Origin: Exobasidium rhododendri
Lineage: Eukaryota; Basidiomycota; Exobasidiomycetes; Exobasidiales; Exobasidiaceae
Reading direction: 5' to 3'
Assembly (NCBI GenBank): GCA_026210745.1
Contig: CP110631.1
Span: 4,092,001 to 4,156,000, forward strand
DNA: 64,000 nucleotides
Shown here piece after piece: positions 33,346 to 43,283 of the stretch. Numbering within the stretch: the stretch's first letter is position 1; every line of letters begins with the position of its first letter. The notes under the pieces were generated by a model that did no database searches, had not been told where the DNA came from, and saw only the letters and a list, made by a program, of their open reading frames with translations. The translations under genes were made by a program, and so were the position numbers.

Positions 33346-34836
33346 ATGAGCTCTGATCGCGACTTGTTCATGGCCTACAGTGAGTGCGAGGACGCGAGAG
33401 AAAGGATGTCTGTGATTGCTTCCATCTGACCGCGATTACGGGTGCAGCGGCTTTGATGGTAGGAGCGCTGGTTCCCATCTACCATGGAGCGTATGCCTCT
33501 CTTCGCACACCTCAATCGACTCTCAAGGCGCTGAAGGAGAAGAGAGCGGGGCAAAAGGCCGGAGCGGACGACGAAGACTCTGACGATGAGGATGAATCAG
33601 TTGCGCTGCCCGAGACGCTCACATCAGAGGACGCGTACTGGTTGCCAGTCATTGGATCGGTCGTCCTGTTCTCCATGTTCTTGGTCTTCAAGTATTCGGA
33701 CAAGATCTGGGTCGACAGAGTACTTGGCTTCTACTTTGCCGGTGTGGGGACATTCGCAGTTTCAAGAGTGGGTGGGATAAGGGGATGAAAGGCACGACAG
33801 CATATACCCGCTCAATACTTCTGTGCTCTCTCTCTCTCTCTTTCTCTCTTTACAGGTTCTCTTTCTTCTCGCCAGAGGGTCGGGTGCTTTTCGATTGCTT
33901 ACTGCGACAAAATACAACCTCACAAAGACATCGGCAGCAACATCAAAGGCCAAGGCAAAGACTGAAGGTGAGTATGCGATGGCTGGACGGGTGCTCCTCG
34001 CTTGAATGACGTGTGCTAAATCGTGCCTTTTGCCCACCTCAGAACTATTCAGACTGCGACTGACTGTGCTACACCCTATTCTGATTACGATGGCCTGCTC
34101 GCTGGTGGGCATCTATCTCTACACCAAACATTGGATCCCAAGCAATGTTCTCGCACTTTCCCTCTCTCTGTCTTCGATTTCGATGCTGTCCCTTGATTCT
34201 TTCCAAACGGGCTCGATCATGCTCATGGGTCTATTCCTCTATGACATCTTTTGGGTGTTTGGCACAAACGTTATGGTCTCGGTTGCCCGAGGATTCGATG
34301 GACCTATCAAAATCGTTTGGCCAAAGAATCTTCTCATGGGACTCATGGACGCCAATGTGAAATGGCAAATGACGATGCTGGGCCTGGGCGACATTGTCAT
34401 TCCCGGAATCTTTATTGCTCTAGCACTTCGATTTGACCAACACCAGTACATTCAAGCAAATCAGTCCAAGTTGATCACGAAGCGGGATGTCGAATTTGCC
34501 AAGCCTTACTTTCAAGCCACCATGATTGCCTATGTGGTGGGACTCGCGACAACGATGGGTGTCATGCACTTTACAAAAGCCGCTCAACCTGCTCTGCTGT
34601 ACCTTAGTCCTGCTTGCATTGCCGCTGTGGGCTTGTGTGCAGTCAAGCGAGGTGAGGTAAAAGAAATGTGGGCGTGGAAGGATGAAGCCGAGTCCGAGGA
34701 CAAGAGCAAAGTTGGCAAGACTGACGAAAAGGAGGAAGTAAGCGAAGACGACGAGACCAGTGCTTCCACGCTCAGCACCTCCAAGCCGTCCACTAGATCT
34801 TCCAGGCGACGAATAGTGTCCTCCTCAAAGGAATAA
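33346..34836 (+). CDS. Signal peptide peptidase (intramembrane aspartyl protease)
   Basis: Four exons, 33346-33379, 33448-33767, 33856-33967 and 34043-34836, encode 419 aa. Multiple transmembrane helices are evident. The presenilin/SPP catalytic motifs are all present: YD in GLFLYDIFWVFG, GLGD in MLGLGDIVIPG, and PAL in AQPALLYLSP. An acidic loop (DDEDSDDEDES) follows the first membrane segment. The tail is acidic and Ser-rich and ends RRRIVSSSKE without a clear KKXX signal. The enzyme cleaves signal peptides left in the ER membrane by signal peptidase. Its stop codon is only 17 bp from the converging stop of the Yippee gene, so the 3' UTRs must overlap. Confidence 0.93.
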
Positions 34837-34853
34837 TGCAACAGAGGCTCGAC

Positions 34854-35661
34854 CTATATGTCCACCTTCCAATTGTTAGTCTTGTGAAGCATTGCTCGTT
34901 CCAGAATGTATTTGCCTGAATCAAAATAAAAAAAGAAAGAAAGAGAGAGAGAGTGATGCTGAGAGCGAAGATACTTCCGGGGGAAAAGCTTGCGGAGACG
35001 ACTCACCCTCCTTATACCGCTGACTGGCCTCGAAGGCGCGGATGTAAAACCAGCCCACACTTCTCTTGCATATCGTGCAACTCAGGTCCGCTACGGTGTG
35101 AAGTCCAGTGAGAAGCTGTCTATCTTCCTTTGGCCCTACTCGACTGTTCACCACAGAAAAAAATAGGAAAGCTTTTCCATCACGACCCGAAAAGGCCTTG
35201 GAGATGAGCTCGTCTTGCAGAGCTAGGCAAGTACCACAATGAGCACAACAGTACGTTGGATTGTTTGAGAAAGTAGAATGGGAATGTTGGGATGACGTTA
35301 CCGGCTTCATTTTCCAGTCCGATCTACTACGATCACGACTACTTTGGCGCACTGCTTCAACGTCGGCATCCATTTCTAGCCAAGACAATCGAGCGAGATT
35401 GCTTCCTGCCTCAAAAGCTGATTCTTCTAAGCGATCGCTTCTGCTTGCAACGGCAGGAGGTGTATTGTTCTGCTGTAGCAGGGCAAAAATAGATCCGAAC
35501 GAGGAGGGATTGGTGATGCCACTGTCATTTCGCAGAGGTTCCCCTCTTTCGCCCCCACCGTCCTCAGCTTCTGCCAGCAGGGAAGAGTCAGGATTGGACC
35601 AACTGGACAGTGAGGTCGTCTCGTTGGAAACAATAGACGGAGGGATTGATGCCGCTGCCAT
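34854..35661 (-). CDS. Yippee/Moh1-family zinc-binding protein with long N-terminus
   Basis: Exons 35661-35007 and 34915-34854 (intron 91 nt, phase 1) encode 238 aa. The Yippee domain occupies about 135-238: [20 protein letters not shown] (first CxxC), then [32 protein letters not shown] (second CxxC) and KYILERAML at the end. Yippee and Moh1 proteins are usually 100-130 aa and fold like CULT/MSS4 zinc domains; yeast Moh1 is linked to the GID complex and stationary phase. Here about 130 Ser-rich residues precede the domain. The start is the first ATG in the open exon. A shorter protein starting nearer the domain cannot be excluded. Confidence 0.88.
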
Positions 35662-36453
35662 CTCTAAGTGGAGATGGTGCTACGCCCCCTCTTGGCTTTT
35701 TGAGACAATATAGAATCAGACGGACTGGCTTTCAATTCCAATCTTTCTCCTCTAGAAGTCCGAAGATTCGAATTGCGACCAATCAAAGAAGGAATATATT
35801 TATAGATCCTCAGCTGATTACTGTACGCTCTGTGGCCTCCTCTTCCCTGCCTCTTTCTGATTGACCAAAGATGCAACGTCAAGCGCTATAATCGCGCGTA
35901 TGGACCAACGGCCTTCCACGTCATCTAAACTTACCTTTTATCTCAATAATATTGTCCGACGCCCTCATCTTCACTTCTAGATCCACAGTCAATCAACCAA
36001 CTCAGCAGCGATATCAGCAACGCAAAAGCTCTCTCTCTCCAATCCCTCAAGTATGGCCTGCCCCGTCAATCACCCGTTCTTCCACGCACTCGTTTTCCTC
36101 CTGGGCATCGTCATCCTTCTGGCAAGGCACATAAAGGCACAGGACTCCATGATGCCCAGCCTGGTGGCCCCTTCCCTGGCCTTTATCGATGCAACTCCTG
36201 CGCTGGTGTGCGGTACTTCCGTCGAGAAGTTGTCGCTGCTGTGAAGAAGAAGACGCTCAGCATGCTCTCGTCGACACTCTAGTCAATTATACCCCCGTTG
36301 CACACGCCCAGGTGAAGGGGTGAGTCCCCTCTTCTCTTCTGCATTCGAGAAATGGTCGTTACTTATTCTGCTCCCTCATCTCCCTTTTGACTCTGGCTAT
36401 AGCGATCGCATTCTTCGTACTTGTACAACAGAAGGACACTATGTATTTGAAGA
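35662..36453. other. Intergenic region between Yippee and REC8
   Basis: About 790 bp between the Yippee start and the REC8 stop. It contains the Yippee promoter and REC8 3' UTR. One doubtful plus-strand ORF with a hydrophobic segment is listed separately at 36053-36244. Confidence 0.45.
36053..36244 (+). CDS. Doubtful small ORF with one hydrophobic segment
   Basis: A 63-aa frame starting MACPVNHPFFHALVFLLGIV, with one strongly hydrophobic stretch that could be a signal anchor. I recognise no family. Downstream in another frame, about 36260-36318 (reading DTLVNYTPVAHAQVKG) ends at a GTGAGT donor, and a TATAG acceptor near 36400 leads to a frame reading FFVLVQQKDT that runs into the REC8 3' end. 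This could be a small spliced gene whose junctions I cannot resolve; the gap between the frames would need a 34-nt intron, too short for this genome, or a sequence error. It may equally be chance. Confidence 0.2.
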   Translation: MACPVNHPFFHALVFLLGIVILLARHIKAQDSMMPSLVAPSLAFIDATPALVCGTSVEKLSLL

Positions 36454-39168
36454 TTACACGCTCAGGATGTCAATCTTGATGTCAGCAAATGGTTTCTGCT
36501 GCTCTACCTTGAGGGATCGGGCGGTGACGAGAGCCAGAGTGTTGTAGAAGGCGCGAGCAGCAACGTACGGCTGGCGAAGGGAAGGTCAAAGATAAGGGAA
36601 AAGTCAGCCCAGTAGAACAGGTGGCGACAGGCGTTTCCAAGCACACTACCCACTGAAGTGTCGGCGACCGGTGCTAGATCGCTGAAGAAGAGGGGCTGAT
36701 CTAGTGGCACCTGCGCTCGAACTTGACCCACAAATGAGAGAAAGTTGGCGACCTCGCGATCGACTACTTCCTGACTGTTTGCGGGAACGACAGGTGCTGC
36801 GATAAAGTCATCTTCTTCTCCCCCATCGAAGCCTGCAGAAGCTGCGCCAATCGAGCTTTGACGCTTCGACGGGCTGACAATGTCGCACTTCGGTCAGTAC
36901 GGCTACGTCCCTCGTCACGGTTCCCCTCCTGTCCTCCTTCTTCAGGGCCCTTTTTCCTTTGCTTCCGCTATGCTCACCGTCGCAGTCCTGTGGGAGTCTC
37001 GAGGGAAAAGGAGCGAATCGATCCGAGAGAGGTGGTGTCCGCTTCGATAGTTGTATCGGCTACACCACCGTTGCGGAGTAGCACTTGATTCCAAGGAAGC
37101 GCATTTCGCACTTTCTGGCTTGACTGCGATCCTACAAGAGCATCGTTCTTCCAAGCAGGCTGAGAAGAGAAAAACATCCGTCATCTCGCGGATGTTTTTT
37201 TTTTCATTGCAATCTTACTGCAAACCACGAGCACTTACACTAGACGTTGGTTGTTCCCCTCGCGGCACACCTGGATCGTCCTCCCATTGCACTGCCTCGT
37301 TTGAACAGTGACATGAACGATCAACGCTACACCACCGAGCAAAATCCTGCCGTCTGACTCACACATATCGTAGCCCTCGTTGGGCATGTCTTGGCCATAC
37401 AGCGCTTCGTCTATCGGGATGCTATTCCGTCCAGTACCGGGATCTTCGATGCTTGCAGCAGCTGCAGCCATTGTTTTGACATCGTGTGAAGATCCGTATC
37501 ACTCTGTCTTCTTGAATGAACCAGAAGGTCTACTCACGGTAAGTAGTCTGGTGTGCAGACAAAGCCTCGTGCCACATCTCACGCAGAGCGCCATCGAGTT
37601 CATCTGGAGATGCGCAAGACGAGTTCATCCTTCCCTGTTCACTACTTGCATTACAGACGACTCACGAGCGCCATCGAGGTCCATCATGTAGCGACATGCG
37701 TCCTGCTGTCCCTTCTTCGAAAGTCTCTCGAATTCTTGCGCTTCTTTCTGTCGAGCGTGAATGACGCCAATGTTCTGGCTGTACTTCATCCACGCTTCGT
37801 TGCTGATGCTGATCGTCGAATCTGCCAACGCAAAGCGTGCTCGTTTTTGGACCGGCAGTAGTGCTTGAAGGTGAAAGGAGGGCGATCGTGATCGCACGCG
37901 AGAAGGTGATGTAGCTTCCTGAAATTCACACAAGCTTGATGAGATTCAAAGACTTCCCGATCAGTCTCTGCTGTCACTAAACGGAGTCTTACCCCTTCAA
38001 GAAACACGTCCACCGCAGCTGCGTCTTCTCCTGCCTGCCAATCGTCCTGCGCTTGAAGGCTTGCGAGGATGCAGGAAAGGGAGTGAGTGGCTGTGCAGGC
38101 TATCGATGCATCTCAACTCCCTGACTCACTCGAGATCATGGAAAGGTAAGAGGGCATCTGTCGGGTCATCTCCTATGGGATCTATTTCAAGTCCCAGATC
38201 GAAATCCTCGACCGCTTGTACATCAGCCAAGAGAGATGCGGGATCAAATGCAAAGGTAGTAAGCGCAGGACTTGGAGCACCAGCAGGCTGACGAAGCTCG
38301 CTGAGGTCTCTCGTGTACATTCCCTGGTGCGGACTGGTCAATCTCGGGCCACGCATGACCTCATTCGTCTGAGATGGACTTCGTTGACTGTGACGGCTGC
38401 TGTTCTGAATGCTTGCCATGCTCTCGATGAAATGATCGCTCTGACCTACCGTTTCGTTGCTAGCCCACTGCCAATCGATGTCGGGATGAGTTGCAAAGTA
38501 GTCAAATTGAGACGGCAGAGTGATGGCTCCGTGGTTCAGACGCCCTCTTCCAGGCATGTCGAGCGCACCAGTGTCGCCGCCGACAACTACCTGCCCATTT
38601 ATACGCCTGACAGAGCTCGAGCCTTCGAATAGTAGTTTCCGCATGGCATGATAATGCATCTCGACATCGTTCATCCAATAGTCGGCCTGGCGTCAACGGA
38701 GAAAAAAAAAAGGTGAGCAGACACTCCATCACATGAGCCGCATAAGAACGATCTCTGTCTTTGACTCGCCTGCTTCGCGTAGACTTGGGTCAGACCGTAC
38801 ATCAGATTGCCAGACGTGCGGAGGGCAAGTGGCACGTCGGGCTTAGCAACGTTCGCACTGAGTGCAGAGTAGACAAAGAAGCACCGTCAGCGCCAGAAGT
38901 GGCTCCCGTCGTCAGTCTTGATGCTCTACTCTACCATGTCTTAGCGATGTCCACTGCGGTAATGTCCTTCTTGCTGATCCTACGTGAAGCACTTCCCAGT
39001 GTACTAGCAAGCCTATCATGTGGGATTATGGACGGGATTTAGATAGAAAAAGAGAGCGAAAGATGTGCTGATGCAATGATGCGACGGACGTTATTACCTC
39101 ATCAATACTCACCATACTACGCGCAAGCTGCCCTTCTTATTCGTAAGATAGTCGTGATTAAAGAACAT
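36454..39168 (-). CDS. REC8: Meiotic cohesin alpha-kleisin, REC8-like
   Basis: Twelve exons encode 611 aa: 39168-39113, 39012-38935, 38857-38770, 38686-38130, 38059-37993, 37918-37666, 37603-37538, 37461-37363, 37291-37239, 37159-36978, 36873-36654, 36570-36454. All phases agree. The N-terminus joins into MFFNHDYLTNKKGSLRVVWL, then STLGSASRRISKKDITAVDI and PDVPLALRTSGNLMYGLTQV, the Rad21/Rec8 N domain that binds SMC3. The WLA-TLG and ISKKDI pattern favours Rec8 over Rad21. The C-terminal winged helix (VANFLSFVGQVRAQ, FFSDLAP, YVAARAFYNTLALVTARSL) binds SMC1. The middle is disordered. The third intron starts with GC (GCGAGT). A hairpin lies in the ninth intron. The eighth exon's acceptor has alternatives nearby. 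Rec8 replaces Rad21 in meiotic cohesin; expression control cannot be read directly. Confidence 0.88.
37170..37199. other. Perfect 11-bp inverted repeat inside a REC8 intron
   Basis: The arms aaaaacatccg and cggatgttttt flank an 8-nt loop. The inverted repeat lies in the 79-nt intron 37160-37238, its nearer arm about 10 nt from the 3' splice site on the minus strand. In RNA it would form a stable hairpin between the middle of the intron and the acceptor. A splicing role is inference only. Confidence 0.7.
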
Positions 39169-39794
39169 GGCTACAAGCGAGGGGGGAGACAGGAGAGAAG
39201 GGGAATGGGAGGGAGCGAAGACCAAGGGAAGGAATCGACCATGTAGCTCCCTTCAATTTCGCCTTCTCACGCAGGGCCATGTGCTACTGCGACGAGAGAC
39301 TACCGATCAAGTCACGCTCAGTGATAGTCACACGTCAAACAAGTGGTCACCGTAGGGGCAGAGGAGGAGAGCACCCCTTAGCTGTCCTTTTCCCTCTCCT
39401 CAAGAGCAAGCAATGTGTGCCGGCGACAGTGTTTTCGGGCTGCCGGCACGAGTTAAGAAAGGGATGATACGCTGGGCAGACCGAGAGCTTATTGCCAGTA
39501 CGGTCCCTTCAATAGGTCCGCCTCCACTTTCACATGAAGAATGACAGCCAAGATGTACTTTGTGACGTCCACGGGAGCCTGGGGAGTATCTTATGATGGC
39601 AGATCGTGTGACAACACGTGGCAAATAGTGATGGGAGCGTCGCGACGAGGGCGCTCCTACCCTTTCGCAATGCCACTCTCAGCCCGTACCTTGCGCGCGC
39701 TCGTCTGACATTCTTAAATCTTTTGACACTAGAAGGCGAGAGCGAGAAAGGGAAGGGAGAAGTAGTGATCTGGGTAGCAACAAAGCAAGCGGCC
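39169..39794. promoter_or_regulatory. Divergent intergenic region, REC8 and ARP9-like gene
   Basis: About 626 bp between two opposite start codons. The ARP9 frame is open upstream to 39618 and contains an ATG there, but similarity begins only at 39795. No regulatory motif could be named. Confidence 0.45.
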
Positions 39795-41539
39795 ATGGCA
39801 CCTCGAGAGGATCGAATCGTCATTCTCACAACTGGATCACGCACCACTCGAGCTGGTCATGGCATTCATGAATTGTTACAGCAGCCGACTGTTCAGATAT
39901 CGACGCGTGCAGCGAGGAGGGCAGGCAGCGTCCAGGGCGACAATGAGTGGATCGTAGGCGAGGAGTTGGATGGTATGATCGAAAGGCACGAAGCTGTAGA
40001 CGTCATTTACCCAATCAGAGGAGGGAAAATTCGAGACTGGCAGGCATTGTTGGCCGTTTGGTGAGTAATAATGATTCATAGATGTAAAGGCTGAACACCA
40101 GAACCTGATGCTTGGAATTTACCCTTAAAAATGACAGGCGGCATGTTCTCTTTCAACTGCTTGGTATCCGTACAGCTCGTAACGACTCACCCATCCTTAT
40201 CTCACTACCACCAACACTCACAAGAGGTACACTTGCGCTGACGACCGAATCGATCTTTGATGTTTTCAACGCACCAGGTCTATGTATTGCGGAAGAGCCG
40301 CAAGTAAGCGCATACGCCGCTGGTGTTCTCACAGCAACAGTGGTCGACATTGGCTGGGAGCACTGTACAGTCTCACCAGTGACTGAGCAGAATGGCATTG
40401 TCAATCATGCAGTCACGCGCTCGGATGTAGGTCTACGACATGTAGCCATCTATCTTGCCTATCTTCTCAGCAAGGATGAGAGCGTTGTACAAGCACTCAT
40501 TACACTGAATGCAAGACGGAATGCCCGAGAATCCGTTGGAGGAGAGAGCAGCAGCGATGAGCTATCGATTCGACTGTTTGAATTAGCCGTTCATCTGATC
40601 GATCAAGGGAAAGTGAAGGCGACGTTACAGGGCGAAGGGTACGCTAGTCAAATTGCAAGAGAAGATGAAGAGGAGGAAGAATTTGATATCGCGGCTGCAT
40701 TAGTAGCTGGAAGAGAGAAAGCGGCAGTGGAAGAGCACGAAAGGAGGAACAAGGCTGCTCTAGAGGCCTCAAGTCGAGAAGCTGAGCAAGGTTCTGCACC
40801 AACAGGACAAGGGCAGACTATACTAGCAAAGGGTAATGCAGACTTCCAAGCAGGAGCATCAAAAGAAGAAGGAGCCGAAATTGTTCACTTTCAGGGCATC
40901 TCAGTCAAAGTAGGGCCGGGACCATTATCACAAGCGTGCGAACCTCTATGGGACCCCTCTGTACTCTCTCTCCTACGAGGAAAGCTGGCTACGGCGTCCG
41001 TGACTTCATTGGGTCCTTTGGATTTGGGATCAGCAGAAGTCAATTCAGACTATAGTACACTTCGCTCACTACCCGAATCGATTGCTGCCAGCATCACCAA
41101 TGGATCTGAACCAGAACGAAGAGCGCAGCTTTGGGAGTCCATATTAGCGACGGGAGCGCCTGTTCGCTTGTTGCACAACTTTTCGTCTGTTCTGATAGCG
41201 GCATGTCAATCAATCTGCTTGGCTTCCAGCCGTGGAGCCGATCAAGGAAGTGGACCTGTGTCTGCGCTTGCAAGAGGTGGATCCGGTGGTGGCATTTCTC
41301 GAGATAGCCCCGGTGTGGGTGGTCTGGAAGATACGTCACAACCAACGACGGCAAGGTGTATCAAAACGCCAGACTATTTTGCAGAGTTCAAAGATCGGAC
41401 AGACTTGGCTCCTTTCTTGGGTGCGACAATCTATGCCAAGCTTGCCTTTACCGACCCGTACGGCAGGTTGACGACCTCGAAAGCCGTCTACAACGAAAAG
41501 GGCCCCTCTGCTACCTTTATGGTTTCCGCTCCCTCATAA
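39795..41539 (+). CDS. Actin-related protein, ARP9-like
   Basis: Exons 39795-40060 and 40138-41539 (intron 77 nt, phase 2) encode 555 aa. The N-terminus is RIVILTTGSRTTRAGHG. Actin-fold blocks include VIYPIRGGKIRDWQALLAVW joined to RHVLFQLLGI, SPILISLPPTLTRG, IFDVFNAPGLCIAEE and ATVVDIGWEHCTVSPV (phosphate-2 loop). The C-terminal half has a long charged insertion (about 260-330) and ends in TPDYFAEFKDRTDLAPFLGA. Canonical ATP-binding residues look poorly kept, as in Arp9. In yeasts Arp7/Arp9 form a module of SWI/SNF and RSC remodellers. Another divergent nuclear ARP is possible. An in-frame ATG at 39618 would add 59 residues without family resemblance. Confidence 0.75.
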
Positions 41540-41604
41540 ACACATACTACCTACACTGTGTGTGCATGTATCTCTAGAAATACTGACAAAAAGAAAGCAA
41601 CGTC

Positions 41605-42684
41605 TCAATGATGCCATCTTGTCATGAGCCAATTCCATAGCCTGTCCACGATACCCCCGTGATGGTCGTCGTCTCGAAGAACATCAGACAATCGTAAAAT
41701 ACCTGTGACCAGCTCGATCTCCTTGGGATTCTCTTCGTCGCTGACAATGCGATGTATGGCCATTGCGCCTCTTCCATAACGAGGTACGACATAGACGGGT
41801 ATCAGTCGAGCGAGTCTCCGACATTCCGGATCACTCAGCCCAGCATCGACTGTCCACCATCGAGAAGATTCCGTCTCGCCGACGAATGGATTTTCGACGG
41901 AAGCACTTTTCTCCTCAAAGTGCAAGACCCCCTTGAGCGTCCAGACGACCATCTCCAACCAGGCATCCCCACCTGCTTCCATCAGAACAGCATCATCCAA
42001 GAGCCACTGACAGGATCGATCCAGATTCCCACTTCCTTGATACTCGAGAAGACGCTTCAGACTGGCAAAGAAGGGGTGAACACCGATAGCAGTTTTGGTA
42101 GCAAATCGCTTGACAAATGTCGCTACCTGAGTGTGGCGCTTCCTTTGGCCTCTTCTGCTTTTGCTGAATTGCCGTTCTGCGAGACTCTGAGAAAATGGCG
42201 GTGTTTGTACGAGAAGGGAGGTCAGCCTATTTCGACGATCCAGCGCTTGCTGACGGTGGAAATCCGACCGAAGGTTCTGTTGGAGCACGCCAAAGAAGCG
42301 CTTGTGAGAAGCTGGGACTTGCTTCTGGTACTCTTCCCATCTCCGTGGAGAGTCTGTCGAAGCAGAGGACAGGAATTCGGTGTAGAGCGTCGTAAAGCGT
42401 TCCACTTCCTCCTGCCTGGGCTTTGCCTCTTCCCCGCGCTCACCAGCTGACGGCACTATTTCCATGAGCGGGGTAATGACGTTTAGATGCAGTGCCCCTA
42501 AAGAAGGCTTGCTCCCCTTTATTGGCAGAGTAGGACTACTTGATCTTCTCTGATGTGACGAAAGAGAAAGAGAAGATTTAGGGTTTGTCCAACACTGAGA
42601 TATAGGGGTACACCCACAGTCTGCTAGGGCCTTGTGAGGGGTCGCGCTTTGGGGGCGAGACGGATACAACGCCAAGATATGCAA
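41605..42684 (-). CDS. Unrecognised protein, 359 aa
   Basis: Single open frame on the minus strand, ending 65 bp from the converging ARP9-like stop. The first 70 residues are Ser/Pro-rich and may be noncoding; an internal Met (MEIVPSAGERG, near residue 74) is a good alternative start. The rest is helical and charged: FTTLYTEFLSSASTDSPRRW, KRFFGVLQQNLRSDF, VHPFFASLKRLLEYQG, DAWLEMVVWTLKGVL, ending VDRLWNWLMTRWHH. No signal peptide, membrane segment or catalytic motif stands out. Composition and length argue it is a real gene. I do not recognise the family and assign no function. Confidence 0.6.
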   Translation of the reverse strand: MHILALYPSRPQSATPHKALADCGCTPISQCWTNPKSSLSLSSHQRRSSSPTLPIKGSKPSLGALHLNVITPLMEIVPSAGERGEEAKPRQEEVERFTTLYTEFLSSASTDSPRRWEEYQKQVPASHKRFFGVLQQNLRSDFHRQQALDRRNRLTSLLVQTPPFSQSLAERQFSKSRRGQRKRHTQVATFVKRFATKTAIGVHPFFASLKRLLEYQGSGNLDRSCQWLLDDAVLMEAGGDAWLEMVVWTLKGVLHFEEKSASVENPFVGETESSRWWTVDAGLSDPECRRLARLIPVYVVPRYGRGAMAIHRIVSDEENPKEIELVTGILRLSDVLRDDDHHGGIVDRLWNWLMTRWHH

Positions 42685-42805
42685 GTCAGCCCGGAAAATA
42701 AGTGTACGAATACAAGCACGGATCTCGTCCCACTACAGTAGAACCTCCCAGTTCTAATACGAACGGGACCAGCCCTTTTTTATTAACTATGGGGGGTTAT
42801 TAGGT

Positions 42806-43072
42806 GTGAAAGTTGAATTGAAAATTTCACGATTCCTCTATTCTGACCACCATTTGTTAGGCATTATGCCCCATCTTTCTAAGAGCCTACGTCGGGCTCC
42901 ATGCCAGCATAATATTGAGCATGCCGGGCAGACTCAGAAAGAGCTTGCTTTCTGGCTAAAGATGCAGCATAGCATAGTAGTGTTGCAAGGCACACTCTCT
43001 AAAACCCTTGCCGCCTCTGACAAGTGGCTCAATACAAAAATACACAAGAAATACAAAAGATTTTTGAAGTAA
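42806..43072 (+). pseudogene. Remnant of pogo-type transposase N-terminus
   Basis: An 88-codon frame inside the transposon. The part from HAGQTQKELAFWLKMQ to TLSKTLAASDKWLN resembles the CENP-B-type helix-turn-helix of pogo/Fot1/Tigger transposases, including the Q-TLSKTLA recognition-helix pattern. The frame stops just after KYKRFLK, with no catalytic core. I read it as the leftover of an internally deleted transposase gene, not a functional protein. Confidence 0.6.
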
Positions 43073-43220
43073 ATTGCCTTGTTTAGTATGAAGCAATACA
43101 CATTGCTATTGACAGCTGGGATACAACATTTGAAGATACAATAGTGCATTGCAGGAGCCATTGTGGTATTTGGTCAATACAAGACGCGTCAGCTCCAAAA
43201 AGTAAGCAGAAAAAGATTAC

Positions 43221-43283
43221 AAGTTACTTCCACGTGTAACCAAGTTACTTCCACGTGTAACCAAGTTACTCCCACGTGTGACC
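43221..43283. repeat. Three-copy 21-bp tandem repeat inside the transposon
   Basis: Units 43221-43241, 43242-43262 and 43263-43283 share AAGTTACTTCCACGTGTAACC; the first two are identical and the third differs at two positions. Each copy contains the palindrome CACGTG. It lies near the right end of the pogo-like element. Confidence 0.92.

Noticed and set aside
37170-37200. Rho-independent terminator-like hairpin followed by T residues
   Set aside because: It looks like a bacterial terminator, but the setting is a eukaryotic intron in a fungal gene; kept only as an intron structure.
39618-39794. Longer N-terminus for the ARP9-like protein
   Set aside because: The frame is open, but the sequence shows no actin-family similarity and the ATG at 39795 fits the start of the conserved region.
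42806-43072. Transposon ORF as an active transposase gene
   Set aside because: It covers only part of a DNA-binding domain and lacks any DDE core, so it is annotated as a remnant.
43221-43283. CRISPR-like array
   Set aside because: The copies are directly adjacent with no spacers, and the organism is a eukaryote; it is a simple tandem repeat.
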